Source: CAZMGB01 sp964565775 (GTDB taxonomy: Bacteria; Chloroflexota; Dehalococcoidia; DSTF01; JALHUB01). From it: a DNA stretch of 59,795 bases. Numbering within the stretch: the first letter of the stretch is position 1; each line of letters starts with the position of its first letter. This document shows positions 43,151 to 50,011 of the stretch, in pieces. The notes under the pieces are model-generated. The model was given only the letters and a program-made list of their open reading frames with translations. It was not told the origin of the DNA and searched no databases. Position numbers and translations under genes: made by a program. The stretch lies in the NCBI GenBank assembly GCA_964565775.1, contig CAZMGB010000020.1:1-59795 (forward strand). The letters run 5' to 3'.

Positions 43151-44497
43151 CTAGAGGCCCAACTGCTGGCGGTAGTCCGGCTCTATCGCCTGGACCATGC
43201 CCATCTCCAGAAACTGCTCGTAGGGCAGGTGGAGGATCGGCCCAATAAGATCGATGGGCACCGGCAGCTCCGGCGCCGTGCCGATAACCTTCTCCTCCTC
43301 CAGCGCCGCCATCTCATCGTCCGACAGACCGAGCAGCCCCTGGAGCACCTCGGCGTTGTGCTCGCCCAGGAGCGGCGCCGGCCGCTGCGGCCGCGCCTCG
43401 AAGCCGTCGAACTTGGCGACGAGGTGGCGGTGGACGGGCCGCCGCCCGATGATCGGGAAGTCCAGCACGTCGAAGTGACCGCGCTCCTTGAAGTGGGGGT
43501 CGAGCAGCATGTCCTTTCCGTCGAGGACAGGCGCCGCCTTCACACCCGCTCGCTGCAGCAGGTGAAACGCCTCGTACGCGTCCTGCTCACGCGTCCAGCC
43601 CTCGATGAGCTCGTCGAGGGCGTCGTGGTGCTCGTGGCGGGCAAGGATGTCCGCGAAACGCTCGTCCGTCTCCCACTGGGGATGGCCGGCTGCCCGGCAG
43701 AAGCTCGCCCACTCCTCGTCGCTCTCGATCGAGATGACCAGCCAGCGGTCATCGCCGCGGCAGCGATAGCAGCCCTGGGGCGCGGCGACGGCGCTCCGGT
43801 TGCCCTGGCGCTCCGTCAGACGGCCGTTCATGACGTAGTCCATCAGGGCGGCACCGATGAGCGGGATCGCGGCCTCCTGCTCCGAAAGGTCGATGAACTG
43901 GCCCTTTCCCGTGCGCCCTCGATAGTGCAGAGCAGCCAGCACCGCTCCCGCCGCCATGACGCCCGCGATCGGGTCGGTGAAGGAGATGCCGCTGCGTATG
44001 GGCGGTCCGTCCCGGTATCCGGTAAGCTGGGAAATGCCCGACGCGGGCTCCAGGCCCATCCCGTACGCCGAGTAGTCGGTCTGAGATCCTGTCTGCCCGT
44101 AGCCGGACATCGAGAGCATAACGATGTCGGGCTTGACCCCCCGCACGGCCTCGTAGTCGAGCCCGAAGGCCTTCATCACCCGCGGCGTGAAGCTCTCCAC
44201 CAGCACGTCGGAGAGACCGATGAGGCGCTTCAGAAGGTCGATCCCCTTTTCGTTACTGAGATCGAGAGTGATGGCCCGCTTGCCGGCGTTGCGCACCGCG
44301 AAGTAGGAGGCACGGTTCCAGGGCTGGCCGCCGTGGTCGTTGTCCGTCAGGATGAGACCGCGCGTGATGTCGAAGCGCATGGCGGCCTCTACCTTGATCA
44401 CGTCCGCCCCCAGCTCAGCCAGGATGCGGGTGCAGGTGGGACCGGCGTAGACGTGCGAAAGGTCGACTACGCGAATGCCCTCCAGGGGCAGCACCAT
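43151..44497 (-). CDS. Family III (CaiB/BaiF) CoA-transferase, member B of pair 2
   Basis: 448 residues, with ATG at 44497 preceded by GGAGAGAG and only 10 nt after the stop of the upstream CoA-transferase. Motifs: VVDLSHVYAGPTCTRILAELGADVIKVE, NAGKRAITLDLSNEKGIDLL, VLVESFTPRVMKAFGLDYE, active-site segment ISFTDPIAGVMAAGAVLAAL with the catalytic-position Asp. A C-terminal extension of about 30 residues (LPYEQFLEMGMVQAIEPDY) exceeds the usual length. Closely resembles the member at 38520 and forms an operon with the Asp-lacking member upstream. Confidence 0.86.
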   Translation of the reverse strand: MVLPLEGIRVVDLSHVYAGPTCTRILAELGADVIKVEAAMRFDITRGLILTDNDHGGQPWNRASYFAVRNAGKRAITLDLSNEKGIDLLKRLIGLSDVLVESFTPRVMKAFGLDYEAVRGVKPDIVMLSMSGYGQTGSQTDYSAYGMGLEPASGISQLTGYRDGPPIRSGISFTDPIAGVMAAGAVLAALHYRGRTGKGQFIDLSEQEAAIPLIGAALMDYVMNGRLTERQGNRSAVAAPQGCYRCRGDDRWLVISIESDEEWASFCRAAGHPQWETDERFADILARHEHHDALDELIEGWTREQDAYEAFHLLQRAGVKAAPVLDGKDMLLDPHFKERGHFDVLDFPIIGRRPVHRHLVAKFDGFEARPQRPAPLLGEHNAEVLQGLLGLSDDEMAALEEEKVIGTAPELPVPIDLIGPILHLPYEQFLEMGMVQAIEPDYRQQLGL

Positions 44498-44507
44498 CAG
44501 CTCTCTC

Positions 44508-45734
44508 CTAGATCACTCCCCGGTCGCGGAGGATACCCAGTTCGTCCTTCTCATAGCCCAGGTCGCCGGTCAGGACCTCGGCGTTGTGCTCGCCGAGCGT
44601 TGGGGCGCGCCCAGCCTGGAACGGCGTCTCGCTCATCTCGAAGGGGGCCCCGGTCTGCGTCAGGCGTCCCGCCTCCGGGTGCTCCAGCTCGACGAAGAAG
44701 CCGCGCTCCTTCAGGTGCCCGCTCTCCAGGAGGTCGGCCACCGTGGGCACATCGGCGAAGGGCATGCGAAGCTGCTGGGCGAGCTCCACGATCTCATCGC
44801 AATCGTGCGACATGAGCCAGGGCTCCAGAAGCTGGTCGAGCTCCTGCCCGCGCACCAGACGCTCCCGCGTACTCAAGAAGAGAGGGTTCTTGTCCAGCTC
44901 CGGGTCGCCCATCAACAGCGCCATCGGCGAGACACCCTCTTGCACGAGGGGTACCGGGAAGCCGCCCGCGCCCGGGATCACACACACGTAGCCATCCCGG
45001 CAGGGCATGATGTCCTGGGGGTAGCTGAAGATGTGACGGGAGTAGTAGCGGCGGCGGATGACGCCCAGGAAAGCGTACGTGGACGACTGATACTCGTCCA
45101 GCGAGGCGGCGGCCTCGGCCAGCGACACGTCGACGTGCTGGCCGGCGTCCTCGCGCTTTCGATGGGCCAGCGCCGCCAGCACGGCCACCCAACACTGGAG
45201 GCCGGCCACGTAGCCCGCGGGCTCGCCGCCGGTGGTCAGCGGCTCCTTGTCCGGATCGCCGGTCACGTACATGACGCTGCTCATCGCCATCGCGGTCAGG
45301 CTGTTGGCCTGATAGTCGCGATACGGCCCTGTCTGGCCGAAGGGCGTAATCGATGCGTAGACCAGCTTCGGGAAGTCACCCCTCAGGTCATCGTAGCCCA
45401 GCCCCCACTCGGCCATCCGGCCCGCGGGATAGCTCTCGACGAGCACATCCGCCTCTGTCAGCAGCTTCCTGAGGATCACCGCCCCGGATGCCGTGCTCAC
45501 GTCGAGCGACAGGCTCCGCTTGTTGGTGTTGAGGTGCAGGAAGAGGCCGCTTTTCTCCGGGTGGGGCAGGTCTTGCGGGAACGGCCCCAGGCGGCGCGTG
45601 GGGTCGCCCTGGCCGGGTGGCTCGACCTTGATGACATCGGCGCCGTAGTCGGCGAGCAGCTTCGTGCAGTAGGCCCCGGCGATCCCCTGCGAGAGGTCTA
45701 CTACCCGCAGGTCGGCGAAGGCGGTGTCTGACAT
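44508..45734 (-). CDS. Family III CoA-transferase homologue lacking the catalytic Asp, member A of pair 2
   Basis: 408 residues from the ATG at 45734; longer starts up to 45797 would add a non-homologous Arg/Met-rich stretch. The fold is complete: VVDLSQGIAGAYCTKLLADYGADVIKVE, NTNKRSLSLDVSTASGAVIL, VLVESYPAGRMAEWGLGYDDL, and the active-site region GGEPAGYVAGLQCWVAVLAAL. Aligned with the paralogue at 39764 (GGYQADYQAGL), the catalytic Asp is Gly174 (codon 45213-45215). It therefore may be a non-catalytic partner subunit of the protein encoded 10 nt downstream, as reported for one subunit of heteromeric enzymes of this family. Confidence 0.83.
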   Translation of the reverse strand: MSDTAFADLRVVDLSQGIAGAYCTKLLADYGADVIKVEPPGQGDPTRRLGPFPQDLPHPEKSGLFLHLNTNKRSLSLDVSTASGAVILRKLLTEADVLVESYPAGRMAEWGLGYDDLRGDFPKLVYASITPFGQTGPYRDYQANSLTAMAMSSVMYVTGDPDKEPLTTGGEPAGYVAGLQCWVAVLAALAHRKREDAGQHVDVSLAEAAASLDEYQSSTYAFLGVIRRRYYSRHIFSYPQDIMPCRDGYVCVIPGAGGFPVPLVQEGVSPMALLMGDPELDKNPLFLSTRERLVRGQELDQLLEPWLMSHDCDEIVELAQQLRMPFADVPTVADLLESGHLKERGFFVELEHPEAGRLTQTGAPFEMSETPFQAGRAPTLGEHNAEVLTGDLGYEKDELGILRDRGVI

Positions 45735-45821
45735 ATCGCCGCGCATCATACAACGCGGGCGCATCGAAGGGCAACGCCGCCGTGACTGGCTCGGCATTGG
45801 TGGGTTGGGGTTTGGCAGACC

Positions 45822-45902
45822 CCGCGGACTGGAAGTCCGCGGCTTCCAGACTCGCCAGCCATGCCGCCGACTTCAGTCGGCGGTGCTGTGCAGATGCACA
45901 GC
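45822..45902. repeat. Three consecutive perfect hairpins
   Basis: A 9-bp stem CCGCGGACT/AGTCCGCGG (45822-45842, 3-nt loop), a 9-bp stem CCGCCGACT/AGTCGGCGG (45864-45883, 2-nt loop) and a 7-bp stem GCTGTGC/GCACAGC (45885-45902). They lie in the 343-nt divergent gap between the CoA-transferase and hydratase operons, without T tracts, so they are unlikely to be simple terminators. Confidence 0.75.
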
Positions 45903-45947
45903 CAATTCACCCACCAACTCTGAACCTGACGCACGCCGTACACTTCC

Positions 45948-45977
45948 TTGACAGTGCCCTCGCCTCATTGCTACGAT
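45948..45977 (+). promoter_or_regulatory. Promoter of the enoyl-CoA hydratase operon
   Basis: A perfect TTGACA (45948-45953), an 18-nt spacer and TACGAT (45972-45977) lie about 100 nt before the ATG at 46078. Confidence 0.55.
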
Positions 45978-46077
45978 GGGCGACGCCCAAGCCGGACTCA
46001 CGACACCCCACGGGTTGAATCGAAGGCCGTATCTTGCCGTCACTTGCTCCCGCAGCACTCCGGCGCCCAGTGCAGCC

Positions 46078-46857
46078 ATGACCAGTAGCGCCATCGCCGT
46101 GGAAAAGAGAGGCGGCACCGCCTACCTGCGCCTCAACCGCGCCGACCGGGGCAACGTGATCGGCCGCGAGGTGCTGGAGGAGCTGGCCGGGGCGGCCGCC
46201 GCCATCAACGACGACGCGGATGTCCGCATCGTGATCCTTACGGGCGAAGGCGAAGTCTTCTGCACCGGCTGGGAGCTCGCCGCTCCGGTCACGGAGGCGC
46301 TCCCCGCCTCGGCGCGCCGAGAGCAGATCCTCGGCAACGCCTTCGACAGCATCGCCCACCTGTCGCAGCCCGTCATCGCCGCCATCAACGGCGACGCCAT
46401 CAGTGCCGGCCTTGAGCTGGCCCTGGCCTGCGACGTGCGGCTCGCCTGCGCCGAGGCCCGCTTCGCCCTGCCCGAGACCTCCCTGGGCGCGATCCCGTCC
46501 GGCGGCGGCACCCAGCGCTTGTCGCGCATCGTCGGCCGCGCCCACGCCCTCAACGTGATCCTGACGGCCGAGCCCATCGACGCCCAGGAGGCGCTGCGCA
46601 TCGGCCTCGTCAGCGCCGTGGTGCCTCGCGACAAGCTCATGGCGGCAGCGGAGGCTCTGGCGGGCCGTATCGCCGCCCGCGGGCCGATCGCCGTGCGCTA
46701 CGCCAAAGAGGCGGTCGCCAAGGGGCTGGACATGACCCTGGAGCAGGCCCTGCGCTTCGAGACGGACCTGACGGTCATCCTCCAGACGACGGAAGACCGG
46801 GACGAGGGCGTGCGCGCCTTCCTCGAGAAGCGAACACCGAAGTTCAGGGGCATGTAG
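46078..46857 (+). CDS. Enoyl-CoA hydratase/isomerase family protein
   Basis: A 259-residue crotonase-fold protein that acts on acyl-CoA. Oxyanion-hole and catalytic regions are visible: EVFCTGWELA (first oxyanion loop, altered from the usual FSAGAD), NGDAISAGLELALACD with Glu113 and LPETSLGAIPSGGGTQRL with Glu133, corresponding to the two catalytic Glu of rat crotonase, so hydratase activity is plausible. The ATG at 46078 fits family length better than one at 45976. It is followed after 133 nt of palindromes by two tiny paralogous genes and a second hydratase. Confidence 0.85.
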   Translation: MTSSAIAVEKRGGTAYLRLNRADRGNVIGREVLEELAGAAAAINDDADVRIVILTGEGEVFCTGWELAAPVTEALPASARREQILGNAFDSIAHLSQPVIAAINGDAISAGLELALACDVRLACAEARFALPETSLGAIPSGGGTQRLSRIVGRAHALNVILTAEPIDAQEALRIGLVSAVVPRDKLMAAAEALAGRIAARGPIAVRYAKEAVAKGLDMTLEQALRFETDLTVILQTTEDRDEGVRAFLEKRTPKFRGM

Positions 46858-46975
46858 CGGAGGCCTTCAGGCCTCCAGGGGGCAGACAGGCCACGTAGCG
46901 GAGGCCTTTAGGCCTCCAGGGGGCGGGGGCAAGCATGGCAAACCGCTGACGTGGAGGGCTGAAGCCCTCCCCTAC
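46854..46975. repeat. Three copies of a TTCA/TGAA-loop palindrome
   Basis: GGAGGCCTTCAGGCCTCC (46859-46876), GGAGGCCTTTAGGCCTCC (46900-46917) and, inverted, GGAGGGCTGAAGCCCTCC (46953-46970), each flanked by CGTAG-like bases (GTAGC before the first two, CCTACG after the third). Stem changes keep pairing. The first copy begins at the stop of the hydratase gene. Confidence 0.8.
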
Positions 46976-46990
46976 GGAGATTGACGGGAA

Positions 46991-47248
46991 ATGCAGATAG
47001 TTCTGGAACCTGACGAAGCTTGGTCGATCATGACCCTCGTCGTCGCTCAGGTCCTCGACCACGCCGACCTCTCCGGCGACGGGCGGGCCGCCGTGCGCCG
47101 CTGGCGCTCCGACCGCGCCCAGGGCACGGCCGAGATGGCCGACCTCACCGTCGGCATGAACGAGGCGCTCGGCACCCTGCTCGACGAGCGCACCACGCGC
47201 CAGATCCGCCGCCGGGGGCGCTACGTCTCATCGAAGGAGCCGCGATAG
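46991..47248 (+). CDS. Small protein of unknown function, paralogue 1
   Basis: 85 residues, soluble, charged. It aligns without gaps through most of its length to the next gene product: DEAW-x-x-M-x-x-VV-x-x-V-x-D near residues 8-25, then R-A-x-(V/I)-RRWRS near 32-41 and a basic C-terminus (TRQIRRRGRYVSSKEPR against RKSQIRKPDW). I recognise no family. It lies 9 nt before its paralogue and between two enoyl-CoA hydratase genes, so a role with acyl-CoA enzymes, for instance as a small binding partner, is possible but not shown. Confidence 0.75.
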   Translation: MQIVLEPDEAWSIMTLVVAQVLDHADLSGDGRAAVRRWRSDRAQGTAEMADLTVGMNEALGTLLDERTTRQIRRRGRYVSSKEPR

Positions 47249-47257
47249 GGCCCTGCC

Positions 47258-47497
47258 ATGAAGATAGAGTTCGACATCGACGAGGCCTGGAACCTGATGT
47301 CCTACGTCGTCGGACGTGTGGCCGACGAGAGCGGCCTCCCTGACGCCGAGCGCGCCAAGATCCGCCGCTGGCGCAGCGAGGAGATGCGTCCCACCAGCGA
47401 GGCGATGAAGATCCTGGCCGAGAAGATGAACCAGGACCTGGCCCACACGCTGGAGGTCAAGCGGAAGAGCCAGATCCGCAAGCCCGACTGGCGCTAG
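47258..47497 (+). CDS. Small protein of unknown function, paralogue 2
   Basis: 79 residues, homologous to the preceding small protein: IDEAWNLMSYVVGRVADE and AKIRRWRSEEMRPTSEAMKI correspond to PDEAWSIMTLVVAQVLDH and AAVRRWRSDRAQ. A predicted helix-rich fold with an invariant DEAW and RRWRS motif. It ends about 15 nt before the second enoyl-CoA hydratase, forming a four-gene same-strand cluster with it. No transmembrane helix or cysteine motif is present. Confidence 0.75.
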   Translation: MKIEFDIDEAWNLMSYVVGRVADESGLPDAERAKIRRWRSEEMRPTSEAMKILAEKMNQDLAHTLEVKRKSQIRKPDWR

Positions 47498-47512
47498 TCG
47501 ACGCACGCCATC

Positions 47513-48265
47513 GTGGACGCCTTCGACACCATAATCTACGAGAAGAGCGACGCCATCGCCTGGCTCACCCTGAGCCGGCCGGACGTGCTCAACTCCGTCA
47601 ACCTCCACATGCGCGACGAGCTCTGGACGGCCTTCCAGGCGGTCCGCGACGACCCCGACGTGGCCGTGCTCATTATCAAGGGCGCCGGCGATAGGGCCTT
47701 CTCGGCCGGTGCGGACATCAGTGAGTTCGGCACGGCCCCCTCCTTCGTCGACGCCCGTCGCGCCCGCCACGAGCGCGACCTCTGGGGCCTCATGCTCAGC
47801 CTCGACAAGATCCTCATCGCCGCCATCCACGGCTTCGCCCTGGGGGCGGGCTGCGAGATGAGCATGTGTTGCGACCTCCGCATCGCCTCCGAAGACGCCC
47901 GCCTCGGCCTGCCCGAGGTCAACCTGGGCTACATACCGTCCGCCGGCGGCACGCAGCTCCTGCCCCGCACCATCAGCCCCGGCATCGCGATGGGCATGAT
48001 CCTGTCGGGCGACGCCATCGATGCCCAGGAGGCACACCGCCTGGGCCTCGTGCACCGCGTCGTCCCGCGCCAACGGCTCTACGACGAGTCCGAGGCCTGG
48101 GCCCGCAAGCTCGCGGCGCGCCCCCAGCTCGCCCTGCGATACGCCAAGGAGGCGGTCACTCAGGGCCTCAGCATGACACTGGCCGAAGGGCTCGAACTTG
48201 AAAGCCGCCTGGCCGCTCTGCTCCGCACTTCCACACAACCCACCGGGAGGACTGCAACGGAATGA
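47513..48265 (+). CDS. Enoyl-CoA hydratase
   Basis: 250 residues from a GTG at 47513. A complete crotonase active site: oxyanion loop AFSAGADISEF (62-72), HGFALGAGCEMSMCCD with Glu115 and LPEVNLGYIPSAGGTQLL with Glu135, as in authentic hydratases. The C-terminal RYAKEAVTQGLSMTLAEGL helix is typical. Its stop overlaps the next start by 4 nt (ATGA at 48262-48265), so it is translationally coupled to the acyl-CoA ligase. It would hydrate an enoyl-CoA made after activation of an acid by that ligase. Confidence 0.88.
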   Translation: MDAFDTIIYEKSDAIAWLTLSRPDVLNSVNLHMRDELWTAFQAVRDDPDVAVLIIKGAGDRAFSAGADISEFGTAPSFVDARRARHERDLWGLMLSLDKILIAAIHGFALGAGCEMSMCCDLRIASEDARLGLPEVNLGYIPSAGGTQLLPRTISPGIAMGMILSGDAIDAQEAHRLGLVHRVVPRQRLYDESEAWARKLAARPQLALRYAKEAVTQGLSMTLAEGLELESRLAALLRTSTQPTGRTATE

Positions 48266-49818
48266 ATACAGCCGAATTCCTGACCATCAGCTCCGCGGTC
48301 GTGCCCGACCGCGAGGCGCTCGTCGGCGACGGCCGCCGCATCACCTACATGGAGATGGCCGCGCGCGTCAACCGTCTTGCCAGCGCCCTCCAGGGCCTCG
48401 GCATCGGCCGCGGCAGCAAGGTGGCCGTCGTGGCCCTCAACAGCCCCGAGCAGGTGGAGACCTACTACGCCTGCGCCAAGATCGGCGCCGCCTTCGTCCC
48501 CCTCAACTATCGCGCCAAGCGGGAAGAGCTCGTCCACATGATCAACAACTCCGAGTCCTCCCTGCTCTTCGTGGGCGAGCGCTACGTCGACCTCATCTCC
48601 TCCATCCGGCCCGAGATCGGCGGCGTCCGTCAGTTTGTCTGCTACGACGCCTGGCCCGACGGCATGATCAGCTACGACGACCTCCTGGAGAGCGGAAGCG
48701 AGGACGAGCTCTTCGTCGAGATCGACGAAGACGACGCCACCGTCCTCATGTACACCAGCGGCACGACGGCGCTACCCAAGGGCGTCGTCCTCACCTACCT
48801 CACACTCTCCCTCTACGTCACCAACACGATGAATCCCGCTGACCCGGAGGCCGAATACGATAAGACTCTCCTTTCGGCGCCCATCTACCACGTCGCCGGG
48901 CTCACCGCCATCATGTCGTCCATCTGGGGCGGCCGGACGCTCGTCATCCTGCCCCAGTTCGAGCCCGAGCTGTGGCTCGAGACGGTGGAGCGCGAACGCA
49001 TCACCCACAGCTTCGTCGTCCCCACGATGCTCAAGCGCATCATGGACCACCCAGACTTCGACAAGCACGACCTCAGCTCCCTCAAGCTCATCACATACGG
49101 CGCCGCCCCCATGCCCTACGAGGTCGCACGCCGCGCCGTCGGCGTCTTCCGCTGCGACCTCATGAACGCCTACGGCCAAACCGAGAGCACCTCCACCATG
49201 ACCTACCTGGCGCCCGACGACCACCGCATCGAGGGGACGGAGGACGAGAAGCAGAAGAAGCTCCACCGCCTGCGCTCGGTGGGGCGGGCGATGGACGATG
49301 TCGCCATCGTCATCATGAACCCTCAGAACGAGATCCTGGCGCCCAACGAGGAAGGCGAGATCTGCGTCAGCGGCACCCGCATCATGCAGGAGTACTACAG
49401 GCAGGCCGACGAGACCGCCGCCGCCATCGTCGACGGCTGGCTCCACACCGGCGATGTCGGCTACCTGGACGAGGACGGCTACCTCTTCATCACCGGCCGC
49501 ACAAAGGACCTCATTATCCGCGGCGGCGAGAACATTGCGCCGGGGGAGATCGAGGCGTGCCTTGAGGATCATCCCAAGATCGTGGAAGCAGCGGTCATCG
49601 GCGTTCCCGACCCCGAATGGGGCGAGGAAGTGAAGGCGATAGTGGTCCTGGAGGAAGGCGAAAGCGCCACGCCGGAGGAGATCACCCAATACTGCAAGGG
49701 ACGCCTCGCCAGCTTCAAGGCGCCGAAACGGATCGAGTTCGTAGACGAGCTACCGCGCAACCCTCTCGGCAAGGTGCTGAAAACGGAACTGAGGAAGCTG
49801 TACGGCAGAAAGGGCTGA
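48262..49818 (+). CDS. Acyl-CoA synthetase (AMP-forming)
   Basis: A 518-residue ANL-superfamily enzyme activating a carboxylic acid to its CoA thioester with ATP. Motifs: P-loop VLMYTSGTTALPKGV (163-177), NAYGQTESTSTMTYL (A5), WLHTGDVGYLDEDGYLFITGR (A7/A8, with the hinge RTKDLIIRGGENI) and the catalytic Lys in RNPLGKVLKTEL near the C-terminus. Length and order are regular for long/medium-chain or aryl acyl-CoA synthetases. Coupled to the upstream hydratase by a 4-nt overlap. The substrate cannot be read; chain length or ring specificity would need modelling of the acyl pocket. Confidence 0.88.
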   Translation: MNTAEFLTISSAVVPDREALVGDGRRITYMEMAARVNRLASALQGLGIGRGSKVAVVALNSPEQVETYYACAKIGAAFVPLNYRAKREELVHMINNSESSLLFVGERYVDLISSIRPEIGGVRQFVCYDAWPDGMISYDDLLESGSEDELFVEIDEDDATVLMYTSGTTALPKGVVLTYLTLSLYVTNTMNPADPEAEYDKTLLSAPIYHVAGLTAIMSSIWGGRTLVILPQFEPELWLETVERERITHSFVVPTMLKRIMDHPDFDKHDLSSLKLITYGAAPMPYEVARRAVGVFRCDLMNAYGQTESTSTMTYLAPDDHRIEGTEDEKQKKLHRLRSVGRAMDDVAIVIMNPQNEILAPNEEGEICVSGTRIMQEYYRQADETAAAIVDGWLHTGDVGYLDEDGYLFITGRTKDLIIRGGENIAPGEIEACLEDHPKIVEAAVIGVPDPEWGEEVKAIVVLEEGESATPEEITQYCKGRLASFKAPKRIEFVDELPRNPLGKVLKTELRKLYGRKG

Positions 49819-49823
49819 TCCAA

Positions 49824-49890
49824 GAGCTGCGGGTTGAAACCCGCAGCTCACAAACTGCAATCCACGAAGCTGCGGGATTCATCCCGCAGC
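49824..49890. repeat. Two perfect palindromes with TTGAAA/ATTCAT centres
   Basis: A 12-bp stem GAGCTGCGGGTT/AACCCGCAGCTC (49824-49849) and a 10-bp stem GCTGCGGGAT/ATCCCGCAGC (49869-49890), both with a TGAA or TTCA-like loop. They follow the acyl-CoA ligase stop and could end its transcript, but lack a T tract. They belong to the same style of hairpins as at 46854-46975. Confidence 0.7.
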
Positions 49891-49940
49891 CCTGATCGAA
49901 ATACGGATCATCAGTGAGCCGGGCACGATCCGCGCCTCGC

Positions 49941-49970
49941 TTGACCCTTTTTACAGTCGGTAGTTATTAT
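49941..49970 (+). promoter_or_regulatory. Promoter of the fadF-etfBA operon
   Basis: TTGACC (49941-49946), an 18-nt spacer and TATTAT (49965-49970) lie 42 nt before the GTG start at 50012. Confidence 0.6.
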
Positions 49971-50011
49971 ATTGCGGCGTCCCCAGCCCCAGCCGCGAAG
50001 GAGGATGACTC

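Noticed and set aside
45822..49890. tRNA genes suggested by stem-loops
   Set aside because: No cloverleaf, anticodon arm or T-loop consensus; only single hairpins are present.
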